From the NCBI GenBank assembly GCA_036873755.1, contig JAVTVY010025320.1, positions 1 to 64,000 on the forward strand: a stretch of 64,000 nt of DNA, in the 5' to 3' direction. The notes below the pieces were generated by a model that ran no database searches, had not been told where the DNA came from, and saw only the letters and a list, made by a program, of their open reading frames with translations. The position numbers and the translations under genes were made by a program. This stretch comes from Hanleya hanleyi. Its lineage: Eukaryota; Mollusca; Polyplacophora; Lepidopleurida; Hanleyidae. The first letter of the stretch is position 1; every line of letters begins with the position of its first letter. Shown piece by piece: positions 1 to 11,816 of this stretch.

Positions 1-380
1 TTGACCCCCCCTCCCCCCATATAGCCACTATGAGCCTATATACAGACCTCGGTGACTTTTCCCAAAAATTTCACCGATTCGCTCCGGGACCCTTCCCATT
101 GTGTTTTTCTCGGCGAGACGAGAAAAACGAGACCCCACAACCCAGAGTCACACCCACAAAAAATTGACCACCCCTCTCCCAATATAGCCATTATGAGCCT
201 ATATACAGACCTCGCTGACTTTTTCGAAAATTTCACCGTTTCGCTACGGGACCCTGCCCATTGTGATTTTCTTGGCGAGACGAGAAAAACGAGACTCCAC
301 AACCCATAGTAAAGCCCACAAAAAAAATTGACCACCCCTCCCCCCATGTAGCCAGTATGGAGCTATACCCATACAGGCAT
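1..380. repeat. Tandem satellite, ~163-bp monomers
   Basis: The block starting TTGACC at 1 recurs at 164 and 328, giving periods of 163 and 164 bp. Each monomer contains TATAGCC, GAGCCTATATACAGACC and GGCGAGACGAGAAAAACGAG. The third monomer is truncated near 380. The left end is cut by the window, so the full array length is unknown. Apparent open frames on both strands here follow the repeat and are not taken as genes. Confidence 0.8.
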
Positions 381-404
381 TTCCCCGTATATTGTATATT
401 GAAG

Positions 405-665
405 GGGTAAAGTCCGTGTTCCGTTTTTTCTTTATTTATTTTTTTTTTTCTTTATTTTCTGTGAAAACACCCGACTGATTGTATAGGCAGTCCCCGATAA
501 GACCCCTATGGGATAGGATTGATGGGAGTTTTAGGGTAAAGCCCGTGTTCCGCTTTTTTTCCAGAGAAATTTTACATGCACCCAGCCATCTATAGCGGCC
601 TAGAGTCCGTGTTCCGTTTTTAATTTCCGGGAGATATTTTTACATGCACCCAGAGGTCAAAGGCC
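405..665. repeat. Degenerate GTCCGTGTTCCGTTTT repeats
   Basis: The motif GT/CCCGTGTTCCG/CTTTTT occurs near 412, 542 and 607. The last two are followed by a TTTTACATGCACCCAG block spaced about 65 bp apart. It is a short diverged repeat next to the satellite. From 666 to 3058 I see no gene, apart from the repeat copies listed separately. Confidence 0.5.
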
Positions 666-2095
666 GCCAGGGGGCGCGCCCTATACTATAACATGGAAAC
701 AGCGCCTCCTGGCGAATGCAAGAGTTATCTCCCCCGGCAAAAAAGGGGGTTTAAATGCACTTACTATTCTACTCGTATCCTACTCCTCCTAATCCGCTTT
801 ACTGTCCTACTCCTCCTACTCCGCTTTACTCACTGCACAGCGGGTCGCATAGGTGTGGCGCGGGATAGGGTGGAGCGAGAGACCTGGGGTTTTCACTACC
901 TCAGATTCCATGGGCCAGGCTTGCACCCTACAGTAGAAAGGGTCGACTGCGCATGCGCGATAAGTAGTGCGCGATGAGTAGTATAGAAAGGGCACGCGAT
1001 CTCCCTATCATTATAATAGGATAAGATACCGGTATTTAAAAAAACGCTTTTGTGTTAACACATCAGATGTTTCAAGCTTAATACTAATTCATATATCATA
1101 AACGGAGGTCTTCTCAGACGGACTGAAAACACCAGTTCTTGCATCTTTACAGTGAAATTGGAAGAGGGGAATAACCGGACTCATTTCAGTAAATCTCTGA
1201 GCTTTCAAAAGGAGAAACTTGAATAGCTCATATACATTCATCATGATTCAGGGGGATATGATACCCTTTAGTAAAGGATATTAGATCCGTACAATTTGAC
1301 CTGTGATGTACCTTTGCAGTGCCAAACCAGGTTGTGTTATATGTGACTGATGAAAATCTTACTTCTAACTTTAAAGAAATGAAAATTAGTCTTGTATGAA
1401 CTTGAGCGACGAAGACATAACGATCTAGAACTAAAATCGTTGTTCATCATCCTTCTCAGATATTGAATCTGCCGATGATCGTCTCTATATAAGACCAAAC
1501 GCGTGCCTGATAATACATGTATCCATCATAAATTTCCAGATGCTCTGCGAGTCCAACCTACTCGAGGACAGGAGACCAATGCTGATAATGCCTATATTGC
1601 AAACAGTACGTATAGTATATATTCTCTAAATGATAAGTAAAACATTTCCAGAATGTCAGATTATCCTGCAAAAAAATCCATTATGGACACCAATTGAAGA
1701 GAACTGCGTGGGAAATTTAAGTGCGAGAGAAATATTTACTATTTTGGTCTCTCGCGGTCGACATACGTGCGTCGACGCGGTCGACGTATGTGCGAGATGT
1801 ACTTCTTGGTTGCAAAATGCAGTCACAGAGCTGGCGTAAATCTTCATATCTGGATCAAATCACTCATCCTTTGTAAGACTGGATCCTGATCAAATCGGAC
1901 CTATACAAGCGATAGAATGAATATTTTCAATTCATCAGGCATGAACATGTAAATGCTTATACAATCTCTCTGAAGAATGGACATTGGTGCCTGTTTAAAT
2001 ACCTTGAAACACATATACATGTATTGTTATATTGCCAGAACATACACTGCATTTAATATCATATATTAACATAGGAAACAACATACGGTATGCAT

Positions 2096-2140
2096 TTAAG
2101 AAATAATGTTTTCATAGGCGTGCTCAAAGGTTATTTCTAT
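2096..2140 (+). repeat. Foldback-repeat arm (family A), solo copy
   Basis: AAGAAATAATGTTTTCATAG followed by GCGTGCT matches the arms of the foldback element at 22546-22760. Only one arm is visible here, and the flanking sequence is unrelated. Confidence 0.6.
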
Positions 2141-2309
2141 AACACCTGTGTCAATAACATCGAGCTAACCGTGCAATTATTACACGATTTACCACGGGTA
2201 TGTGAAATACATGTATACATGTTATCATTAGGATATTCCATTTCACAAAACGAACGAGGAATGGGACATCTGCTTTCATACAAGTAATAATCGAATAAAA
2301 CAAAAAAAT

Positions 2310-2680
2310 AAATTACAAGATGAAATTTCCTTCTCAAGTTTAACTATTGTTTCCATCGGGATATTGATTAACAAAGCGACACAAATAGGCATACATCCAC
2401 GTAATATCCCAACAGCTGACTCAGCTGACAAAATCACTCCCCATTTGAGAGACCACATAAAATCGTCTACTGACATTGGCACGATGCCAACCGAGACGGG
2501 AGCATCGTCCCAACATCAGTTGCCAATTTTTTTTATTTATTTTTTTCAAAAAAGTTTAAAATATGTTTTCAACCTTTCATTGTAATTTATGTTGATAATC
2601 AATTTCAGTAGTGCAATAGAATAGAAATAATGTTTTCATAGGCGTGCTAAATGGTTATTCTACGCCGAAAATATTAGTAA
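2310..2680 (-). repeat. Dispersed repeat family A, copy inverted relative to 22.7-23.06 kb
   Basis: Read on the minus strand, this block aligns with 22737-23060. Shared pieces include the AATAATGTTTTCATAGGCGT arm, GTGCAATAGAATAG, the GTTGCCAA/TTGGCAAC stretch, GAGAGACCACATAAA and CTATTTGTGTCG-like sequence. It is diverged with many indels and looks like a non-autonomous DNA element copy. A poly-C tract (about 2690-2709) lies just to its right. Confidence 0.65.
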
Positions 2681-3058
2681 CTCCCTCCCTTCCCCCCCCC
2701 CCCCCCCCACTCCCCCGCCGTCACCGCTATGTGCTGGATACACTATTTCTGAATAGTAGACCTACATGCCGCAGCATACGACATAATATCTTTCTTATAA
2801 TCTCCGCATAGTTTGGCAATTTACAGTTATTTGTTTTGTAGAACGGCATCGAAATTTCCTTCAGCTTGTTAGAAAATGTTTAATTATTTCACATGAGCTG
2901 ACGCATGTTTTCCCATTTTCCTCTGTCTTATAAATTAGGATAAAAGATTGCAATGAGTCAGCAACGGTCACATAAACATCTTTATTTTCTCTGAACATTT
3001 ATTCTGCGTTATTCATAGACATATCATAACTGTATTATATTTGTGATATTCTTTGTAG

Positions 3059-3445
3059 ACCAGACTCTTTCCTTGAGGGTCCAGTTTATTCTATTGGATA
3101 GAGCTAACGAAGTCTTCACGGCCGACATTCTTCGGGGAGATCCCGCCAGAGTGGAACAAGTCACCAGAAACTTCAAAACATTCGACGCTGTAATAAAAGA
3201 CATACGGAATGGCTCTGTGATATTCGACTTGGAATTCCAAAGCGCAAAAGGACTGCTGAAATTCTGGTTGGCGTGCGATGATAAATCCCTCACTAGAAGT
3301 CTCGGGAAGATCCTCCGCAAACGAGATCTCCGACGAGATTCGCAGGACACAGATCCGGGTTTCCGTCTAGAATTCGACAAGGACCAGTTTATAACCATTT
3401 TGCAAAATCTGTTGAGAGCAGAAAAGCAGATGAGTTCATCTACAG
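3059..3445 (+). CDS. Exon of micro-exon gene: alpha/beta domain exon 1
   Basis: This is a 387-nt exon (129 codons) bounded by acceptor TTCTTTGTAG and donor ACAG|GTATTT. It enters and leaves in phase 1. The reading frame is open throughout and would encode about 129 residues. Near the centre is a strand-like block RNGSVIFDLEF, then an amphipathic stretch ending KFWLACDDKSL, a basic loop (KILRKRDLRRD) and a final strand-helix block GFRLEFDKDQFITILQNLL. The pattern GSVIF, then helix, then a last strand followed by a helix resembles small ferredoxin-like domains in death-domain and NLR-type proteins of marine invertebrates. That resemblance is from memory and weak. No catalytic motif is visible, and the function is unknown. 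The preceding exon was not found. Confidence 0.72.
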
Positions 3446-3781
3446 GTATTTAAAGATGACTTGTTTTAATTAAGACTTTACCATTCGGCAACCTGGGAAG
3501 ATTATCATGTGCAGTGCTCTCCCATTTATCGACAGGTTTCTTGAAAAAGCCACAAATGTTCTTCCGTCTTACTCGGGTTTTTTTTTCTTCATTCCGGCTA
3601 TGCGAGTCCAATGTAGTCGTTACTTTTTCATCGTTTCGTGCACTAGCATTCTCCCAAATTTCATAAATATTCCTTAAACTCAGAAAATAAATGTTCACTA
3701 TGATTTAATAAGATTCTGCTCTTCATTAATTAATCAGATGCTGTACTTTGGCCATATTTTCTTTCGATTTTGTTTCGACAG

Positions 3782-3835
3782 TGGAATCGGCTGAAGACCT
3801 GGTTCAAGACAAATCCAGTTTCCAGAAATATGCAG
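3782..3835 (+). CDS. Exon of micro-exon gene: 54-nt linker exon
   Basis: A 54-nt exon (18 codons) lies between acceptor TTTCGACAG and the consensus donor GCAG|GTAAGA. It accepts the single dangling base of the 3059-3445 exon and leaves in phase 1. The peptide is acidic/polar with EDLVQDKSSFQKYA at its core. Its symmetric phase means it could be skipped without a frameshift. The next phase-compatible exon I find is at 10801, almost 7 kb away. Confidence 0.68.
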
Positions 3836-6235
3836 GTAAGACAGTTCAGTTTTAGACAGTTTTCAACAATGAGCGTTGGAGAAACGTCAAAATCGCAGTC
3901 ATACATGTAGCAGTCACATGTTTCCTTGTTCCGCGGTCGTGCAGATGAGTCCTATATGTCCCCATATGATAAGATATAGGATCCTGAAGTTCCTAGGTCT
4001 TCTTCGTTCCAGAGATAGAGAACAGTAGGAGAACAGTTCATTAACATGTGCAGGCGGGAGTTGATTCCGGAGGCCAAATGGGGTTAAACTGTTGATAGGA
4101 ATCAAATCTTGTGAATATGATCACGGAAATGCTTCTGAATACAGCTATTTGTTCAGTGTCGTATCATGCACTGCATTATGTCATGAAAATTTATCCCACG
4201 ATGATGGTGTTGGGTCTGGCTAATTAATATAACTTTAAAATAATGAAACTATAAAATAATCATCCAATTGACCGCACTGAAGGTATGGGAACGTTTTACT
4301 TAAGGATAGCTGTCTCCTTAGAGGCAGTTTTTGCACCCCTGTGACAATTTGTCGTCTGTATCGATAAATATAGACGCTGCTACGGTGTAGAAAATATTCC
4401 AATTTTAAAAAATTAAAATGAAAACAATTGCGTCCATTTTTCAATTGAAATTTCATGAAAACTGTTGGTCTTGTTTCAACTTTGATGGTATACATTGATA
4501 GGAGACAATTCGAACTAGTAAACTTTATCTCATTTTTTATTTTTTATTTTTGCCTGGTTTTGTTTTTACAGCTATTTTACTAAAATAAACTGAAAAAACG
4601 TAATGATTTACGGTCGTTTGTCTTAAAAGTTGAATAATTAAAAAACTAATCCAAACTTACAAAAAGTTTTCTAGATCACCATATAAGTAACAAGCATGCC
4701 AAATTTCAAAAGCATAGCATGGTTACTTTTCGAGAAATAAACGTTTAAATGTCGGATTTTGTACAAAAATGGAAGGCTAGAAATCGGGCAAAATGTGTCC
4801 AACTATACATCTGATGAATTAATCCAAATTTTTTGCTTGAATTCTATTGTCAAATACATTTTTAATCTGTTTAATGGGACCTACTCGAATTACTGTTTAT
4901 TCTGGATGACTATTACACTAAGTTTTTTTCAACAAGGCGGTTTAATGTCCAATTTAAACTTTAAAAACTTGCTAAAACGTGTTCAGCTGAGAATTGTGCA
5001 CACCTGTGTAGACACTTCACGGCGGGTGTCTGAGTGAAGTGTCACTGTTATAATTAGAAACAAAAATACGGATATTTGCATGGTTTTGATCAGAAGGGGG
5101 TAGATTAATGTAAATAAGTAGGACTAATAGATAATTAGCTTACCATAATACTATGGAAATGAGTTTTGGAAAGGGAAATTTAACAGACAAAAATAATAGT
5201 AGCCAAGCCCAAGCTAAGGCAATCTGTTTAATTGTTCCAGTGCCACGGAAACTAAATTTTTAATCCTAATATTGAAGCACTTCTCTTTATAATTTTGATT
5301 TCATTTTTTCACCAAATGTTAGAGGAAATAGTGAATATTTGAATGAAGAAATAAAAAAAATGACCAATTTTGTCCCTCTAAGGGGACAGCTATCCTTAAT
5401 GTGATTAATGGATGATATGGCGCTGAATACTTTATTCACGTGAACCCTGCAGGTCATGGGATGTTGAGAAATAACAAGTTACATAATAAGACATGATGGC
5501 CAGAGTCTGAAAATGGTTATCTATAACTAATACAATTGTACGAAATGTTAACAATGCAAAACTCAACATGAAAATGCTAATAAATTAAGCACAAAATTAA
5601 ATAATAAACCAGAACATTGAAGTGAACACGGTTTGTAGGATTACACGTCAATGAAAACACAATCAATTTGACAAGATCATTAGCTGCACTAATCTGATGG
5701 ATGTTACACAACACAGGAAAAATACTGGAATAGTGGGAAAATCACCCAAATTCATTTAGTCAAACCACCTCCGTATTTATGATCACTATATATATGGTGC
5801 GTCACACAGATGGTGACTTGCATGGGAGATACTCGGTAAAGTCAACAAATATGTCTGCTGTTGCATCCCACCGTTTGAACCCTATCTTTGACTCTTGTAT
5901 ATGGAGAAGTATGAAGTGGCAGGATGATTTAAATAATCAAAACTGATCGTTTGGAATTACTACCGTTTACGTTTGAGCCGCGCGCTGTTTAGCGTCGATT
6001 CACGCACAGAGTGAAGGCGCCAGATTTACATCTAGACCCTACTTATATCAATCACATGACTAGGATAGTATTAGTTTGTAAATATCTGTCGTTTGAACGA
6101 TGTTTACAGCTGTTATGGATGTTCTAATTATCTCTGCACAACAAATTGTTTTATATTGTAGTTTAGTGAGAAAAAAAACTGGCCATTAAGGGAATAAATT
6201 GGTCATAAATGGAGCAAAAGCTGGTCAATAATAGA
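3836..6235. other. Intronic sequence, no gene seen
   Basis: This stretch is AT-rich with scattered stops in all frames. I find no exon with both splice sites and a compatible phase, and no recognisable transposon protein. A short open frame at 4759-5037 has no coding character that I recognise. Confidence 0.5.
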
Positions 6236-6239
6236 ACAA

Positions 6240-6665
6240 CGAACCTGCATACCATGACGACTTCAATTAACGCCAAAGAATATTGCTTGAAACTCGTCAA
6301 ACATGGTTATACTATCAAATGCCTTCATTCAAAGTATCGCTACGTTTCGTAACTTAATTGTGTCTAATTCCGCTTAATCGGGGGCTAGGGCCGTGTGAAT
6401 ATCATGTGTTTTACATCCCCGTGCTGTTCGAATGAACATCCACAATCATAGCGTGACTAAGATACACACTCTGAAAACGACTTGAAATTCATTTGGATAA
6501 AGAATACTGGACAATGATTTCTCTGTTGTAGGAAACCAGTTTTGTTTTATTATGTTTATTTCATACACATTTGGATTTGGTGCTGTCATACGAAATAGGT
6601 CTTTCGATTATTGATGCGGTAATTCTTTTTATGGACAATCGCTGAATATTGAATATCGGATCTAA
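6240..6665 (+). pseudogene. Old copy of the RT-tail element (family R)
   Basis: This aligns along its length, in inverse orientation, with the sequence at about 44.5-45.1 kb. A broken frame begins DDFN, then stop, RQRILL, and after a frameshift continues KLVKHGYT..CLHSK, which parallels DDFNQRHKTLLQKLIKQGYS in the younger copies. It is followed by CGCTACGTTTCGTAACTT, then TGTCTAATTCCGCTTAA, and ends with the AATAGGTCTTT..GATTATTGATG..GGACAATCGCTGAAT terminal block (6592-6655). It is clearly an ancient, heavily mutated copy. Confidence 0.65.
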
Positions 6666-7246
6666 CGAATTGCTATAGATATTGGGACTGCAAAAACGAT
6701 CATCAAATAAATACGGGATTGGATGTTTGAAACATTATGATGCGTTACCGGCATAATTGAAAAATGTTGACCGTTTCACTTTTGCAGGCATCTTTGCATA
6801 TCCAAGCCGAACACTACACGTGTTGCCTTGGTTGAACACGACACATTATTTGATCAGAATACGGGATTGGTGATGTCATCGCTCTATAAATATTCCGTGT
6901 TCCATATTAGGAGAAGTGCAATGTATGATCTCTTAAAAATTCAAATTTAATTGGCTACTCGAAAGAAATTAACATCAATACAACCACCACTTGCCATATA
7001 TAGAAACCACACGGGCAGACATCAAAGAAAATTCTCGCTGCACGGTGTTAGCAAGCTCCTATCTTGATTGGCTATATGACATCACGTGCGTTTCACGGTT
7101 TGAACAATTTACTCTATTCAGTATGTCAAGGTTAATGACGGAACGTTAGTGTAGCATTTAACTTGAGATGTGAAGCTGTTTTGCGGGTAACTAGCCTATT
7201 TTTACGTCTACTATGATTATTTTTTAATTAGGCGTTGATGCCGTTT

Positions 7247-7312
7247 TACGGATTAGGTCTTTGGATTATGGACGCAGAATTTCTTTAAAGGACGACGGTT
7301 GAATATTGAATG
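7247..7312 (+). repeat. Terminal block of family R, solo copy
   Basis: TTAGGTCTTTGGATTATGGA, then CGCAGAATTTCTTTAAAGGACGA, matches the right end of the family R elements at 46205-46271 and 52803-52866. A diverged inverse copy of the same end (CATTCAGTATTCAGCCGTCC) is at about 10156-10190. Neither has an obvious partner arm. Confidence 0.55.
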
Positions 7313-7374
7313 ACAGAATCGACACCTGTATTTATAGCGAGAATTACCTAGGTTTGCCTCCTTAAAATAGAGTA

Positions 7375-7630
7375 GTCTCTAAAAAAAAGTTGAGTGAAAT
7401 TTCACTCAAGTAAGAGTGGAAATTCATCCCACTCAATACTTGAGTGAGATGAATTACTTTTCACTCAACTTGAGTTAAATGCACTCAACTTGAGTGACAT
7501 TCATTCCACTCAAGCTGAGTGAACTTGAGTAGTTTTAACTCAAGTTGAGTGAAAAATAACTCAAATTTGAGTGAACAGGTACATTTCACTTAAACTTGAG
7601 TGGAACAGTTCACTCAAGTTTTTTAGAGAG
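7375..7630. mobile_element. MITE built of ACTCAAG/CTTGAGT palindromes
   Basis: About 256 bp. The ends are inverted: left GTCTCTAAAAAAAAGTTGAG, right complement CTCTCTAAAAAACTTGAGTG. The interior is almost wholly composed of ACTCAA and TTGAGT half-sites in both orientations, so many alternative hairpins can form. It has no coding capacity. The target duplication is unclear. It lies in the intron between 3835 and 10801. Confidence 0.75.
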
Positions 7631-7639
7631 TATAAAGGT

Positions 7640-10440
7640 GTATCCGCATTTGTATTTGATTTTCGCTATCCTATGCTATTTTCAGTCACAAATAAACGCC
7701 AAAACCAACAAATGACCCGACAATACTATCAATGCGGAACGAATCTATAACTTTACTAGAATTGTTTTTGTCAACTTAGGTCCGGCATAATGTTAAACAT
7801 TATTCTAACGCTGTATGTGTATCGAGTGTACAACCAATGAAGCGACTGAGATATTTCTTCCCATTTCCCTATATAATACCTCGACTGATATTTTGATCAA
7901 AATTGAGGTCAATCTCTCTATGACAACACAGGATCGGCATACAGTTAAGTGCAAAAGAGTATACGTGTTGTGCTTATTAGTTCATCCGTTATCATATTGG
8001 AAAATGTCTTTACTGATTTTGGCATTTTACATAACAATAAAATAATAATATTTATAATAATATTGTGATTTTTGTTTATAGAAAGTCACATATTGAACTT
8101 ACCCATGCAGGTCCGACACATCTATTGCCTCCGGTTCTTTCAAAAGCCAAACGCAAATTATCTTAAACCTGCAGAAGTTCTATTATGCTTCTTTCTCAGA
8201 TAAAATGCGATCTCGTTTTTTATATAAAAATGAAAGTATAGGAAAATGTTAAATTTATTTTAAAAGGCGAGTGCTTAAGTATTCATAATTTACTCTTCTG
8301 GGTTCATGCTGATGAGATAATAATATCTGTGATCCTAACTTAATCAGTGTATAATTCCATATGCTTGAGAGTATGAAAGTTGCATTTCTTATATAGAATT
8401 AGAGCAACAAGTTGACATCGGGGAGTGTTTGATGATGGGCCGCTGATAATGTACACAGCCGAGATAACAAACAGCTAATACATTCGGGTGAAGAAATTAT
8501 TAAATATCAACTCTCGAGACTCACCTATAATAATAATATATAATAATAACTTATTTCAGACTTTTTTTAATTTATATACAAAGAAATCACTGTGTTGAAA
8601 GAGTACATATATGGTACATAGTAACAGGTTGTCACGCGGCTGAACTCTCAGTTCAAATGAATAAATAAACTTCCTCGGCAGTTCACCAACGACAGTCGTT
8701 CAGTGAGAATATTGTTGATAGCAAACATCGCACTTTCACTAGGCCTACAGCTATATTTGCATCTAAACGCATTAAGATACTTTACTTTGATACCATTGAA
8801 CACTGTTCTAGTATAAACATTTCAAAGTTGACAGCATTGGTCTTTAAAATGATTTTTGTCGGGTTTACCAAGGGTAAACCCTACATTAGTATCACTCTTC
8901 AGTTTTTCTTTTTTCTTCTGCACATGTGTAGTTTTGATCTCCTGCCCGGAGACTGTTCTCATTTGATGCCCCTTACAACATTCATAAAAAAGTATCGTTC
9001 TTCTGTCTGACAGTCATAAACATATTTACAATGCACGGTAGCTTGTGCATTTAACTTGATAATGTGAACATTATCGAAGTAAAGTTGATCTTTCCAATTT
9101 CTTTTAAAATTTGCCTTTCCATTCTATTTTATCCGGTATCATTTGTTACGGCGGGAAGGGTCATTCTCCACGGTCCATTCTCCACACCCGATGTTGATCA
9201 GATCTATCGTTGTTCAGATCAGGCAGTTCGTCTTTGAGCAGTGATTGTGGTTAAGTTTATTATTTATCACAGATGAGTTCTTTTCAAAAGCTTACTTCTC
9301 TATAATGTAGACAAATTCGTAATTATCTGATAATCAAAGTTGTGCGTCAACAACCTGACTGTGTGGGGAGTGATAGCACACCGACAGGCGACAGTGACCG
9401 TCCAGTCTTGAAGAAGAATTTTTTTGCAGGAAATAAATGACGGTGGAGTTGATATATCTGGGGGTGTTAAAAGCGAAACAGTCTTGAGCTGAAGCAATCT
9501 TGAGTTGATCTATTTTGCTGAAAACGGGAGTTGAAACAGGTATTGAAAACAGGAGTTTGAAACAGGTGTTGAAACAGGTATTGAACTGAAAGAAAAAATT
9601 TGAACCATACACAGTAAACTACTGCATATAACAAAATGGGAGTTTCTTTGGAACAGTATAGACTTTGCATCGGCAAACATAATATTATTTGCCACTCTAT
9701 ACAAAGTAAGTTATCACAGCTTATGCTTCCAATTATCTATGCATTTCTACATTACTATATCTTAAACGCCACAGTGAATACAATTCAAGTAAACCCGACA
9801 TCTGTACTTTAAGTACTTTGATTCTTCACGTCAGGGTACAGGCATAAATATTCTAAGTAAACAGCGACCATAGACGGCTATGACCATAAGCGCATAAATT
9901 CTTTATTTAGTTCACAGATTTCTCTAACACAAAAGGTACAAACTTTACATCGCACTGTTCAGCCGCTAAAAGCGACAAAACGTTGTAACTGATTTAAATG
10001 TGTTCACTCTTTTCAGAAGGAGTTATATAAAACTCCATTCAAAGAAAATGAACAGGTCTATACAAGCGCACAACTTAGACATTCTAGTCATTGAATCTGT
10101 GAACTAAGAGATACCAGTGATCTTAATATCCCATCATCGCGAGTACAATAATCTAGTCCCTCATTCAGTATTCAGCCGTCCTCCATGACAGAACACCATG
10201 GTCTACCTTACACCAACCATGGGCATTCTATAGCGTAAGGCTAACGGCGGATAGCCTGTACCAAAAATAGTAAATCAGACAAGCTGACATTCATTTGAAC
10301 TGTCAAAAATGGAGTGACCTTGAGGCGCGCTTGCTTCTGATTGGCTGAGATGCAGAGTGACGCACACTGGCAGTCTGGCGTCAGCGCCTGATCCCTGCGA
10401 CCTCACTGGATTGCCTGAGTATTCGTCATCATATTGTACG
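7640..10440. other. Intronic sequence, no gene seen
   Basis: No exon with a compatible phase and no transposon protein was found. There is a short tandem array of a GAAACAGGTRTT-like unit at about 9530-9590. The short open frames here overlap one another on both strands and look random. Confidence 0.45.
9530..9590. repeat. Short tandem repeat, AACAGGTATTGAA-like unit
   Basis: The unit TTGAAACAGGTRTTGAA and variants recur four to five times at 15-20 bp spacing. It explains the repetitive short peptides readable on the minus strand here. Confidence 0.6.
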
Positions 10441-10451
10441 TTCGGCAAAAC

Positions 10452-10663
10452 CACAGGCCCGCAAAACAAGAGTTTTGGGGGGTGTGGACGGTGGTATTAC
10501 GGTGAAGTGTTGCAATATGGGGTCTCTTTATATAACCCCATGCTTTATATAAATCCACATCTTTATATAAAGCATGGGGTTATATATAGAGACCCAATAT
10601 TTCGACACTTCACCGTAATACCACCGTCCACACCCCCCAAAACGCTTGTTTTGCGGGCCTGTG
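10452..10663. mobile_element. hAT-type hairpin MITE with 8-bp target duplication
   Basis: This 212-bp element is an almost perfect palindrome. The arms begin CACAGGCCCGCAAAACAAG and converge on a short AT-rich centre near 10557. It is flanked on both sides by GGCAAAAC (10444-10451 and 10664-10671). An 8-bp direct duplication plus CACAGG-type ends is typical of non-autonomous hAT elements. It sits 137 bp upstream of the 10801 exon. The matching arms suggest it is young. Confidence 0.88.
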
Positions 10664-10800
10664 GGCAAAACCGTTTATCAGGGCTCGTGAGAGAAGGGGA
10701 AGGGAGAGGGAAGAGCCTGATAGAGTGGGTGCAATATCCAAAACAACGTCAATACATTACCAGTAAAGTATTGCTTTGTAAATGTTAATTCTACTTGTAG

Positions 10801-11194
10801 ATGTTTATGTCCATCTGGATCTCAGCTCTGTGGATCAAACAATGGATACCGCCAGTTTCGCACGGGACTTTTTTCTGATGCCAGACGTTCGTCAGAAGAT
10901 CGCAGAATGCTTCAACGTTATTGGCTTTGCTGTTCTCCACATGGAGTTTTTACGAGGCTCATTGATTCTACATCTGTCTACGTTGGATCTATCTTGCTTC
11001 GAAGCATCTTGCTCAGAGCGATTGTTCGAATGGACGGAGGCGACCTTGAATATCCGAGAAAGTGTCATGGAAAACCTTCGGTTCTAGAAACTCGATGTGA
11101 CCTTGCACTGTTTTGTGGACCAGGTATGCATCAAGGACATATCGGACGACGAAACTGGTGAAGCGGTCACGAGTCTCAGGGCGTTGCACGCTGG
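10801..11194 (+). CDS. Exon of micro-exon gene: alpha/beta domain exon 2, with in-frame stop
   Basis: A 394-nt exon with acceptor TTCTACTTGTAG and donor CTGG|GTAAGT. It enters in phase 1, matching the 3835 donor, and leaves in phase 2, matching the micro-exons that follow. The peptide begins DVYVHLDLSSVDQTMDTAS, has the block EFLRGSLILHLSTLDL, comparable to RNGSVIFDLEF in the 3059 exon, and later LDVTLHCFVDQVCIKDIS, comparable to that exon's last strand-helix. The same frame stays open to the donor except for one TAG at 11085-11087. That stop would remove the last domain strand and all micro-exon repeats. It may be a true null lesion, an allele, a base error, or a sign that the exon is degenerate. 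Confidence 0.62.
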
Positions 11195-11783
11195 GTAAGT
11201 ACCGCCAAAATATATTGTTTGGTGCCGCGCATTTTCAATATAGTGTATTGGAAGCGTTCGTGATAATTTTCCTAAATATATTTCGACAGAATAAGAACCT
11301 TTATTTGAAACTGAGATGACATTTCTTTAAATCGAACTTTCAGCTACATTCGACCATGCAGTGGAAATGCAGAAAAGAACAAACGATAACCTTATATACC
11401 CAATTCTAAATGCCATTCAAAGGTTTTCATTAAATATTGATGATGCCCTCTTCCAAGAACCCATTTCATCCTCATTGCAAATTGAGCCATCTTCATTGCA
11501 AATTGTGCTCATTTCTTGGATTGGGTGCTAAATCCTTGGTGATTGGGAGAGTGAAATAAACCAGAGACGTCGGAGGTGACACCTAAATTACATGTATCTG
11601 CATCTATTTCTGTTGTTTATATAGCGGGTCGTTAAACAGGAGAATGACACTCTGGACAATCTCTTCTTGTATCTCCGCCTTTGCCGTTTTATGGTTTAGG
11701 TGAAATTGGACATGACAGTGCCTGTAAATGCTCGTTCATAAGGCCGTCCTTATATAATTTATTTTACCTTTATATCATTTCAG

Positions 11784-11816
11784 AATATCTACAGAAGACC
11801 TAGACGTGAGAAGACA
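11784..11816 (+). CDS. Micro-exon 1 (33 nt)
   Basis: Acceptor ATCATTTCAG, donor GACA|GTATGT. The 33 nt keep phase 2-2 and add 11 residues, ISTEDLDVRR plus split codons. The acceptor is good and the donor reasonable. It is acidic then basic, consistent with the start of a helical coiled-coil segment. Confidence 0.55.

Noticed and set aside
36..347. Open frames on both strands at the left edge
   Set aside because: They follow the 163-bp satellite; the peptide repeats itself with the monomer.
693..977. 94-residue plus-strand frame
   Set aside because: Low-complexity Leu/Tyr runs from CTACTCCTCC-type repeats, with no domain or splice support.
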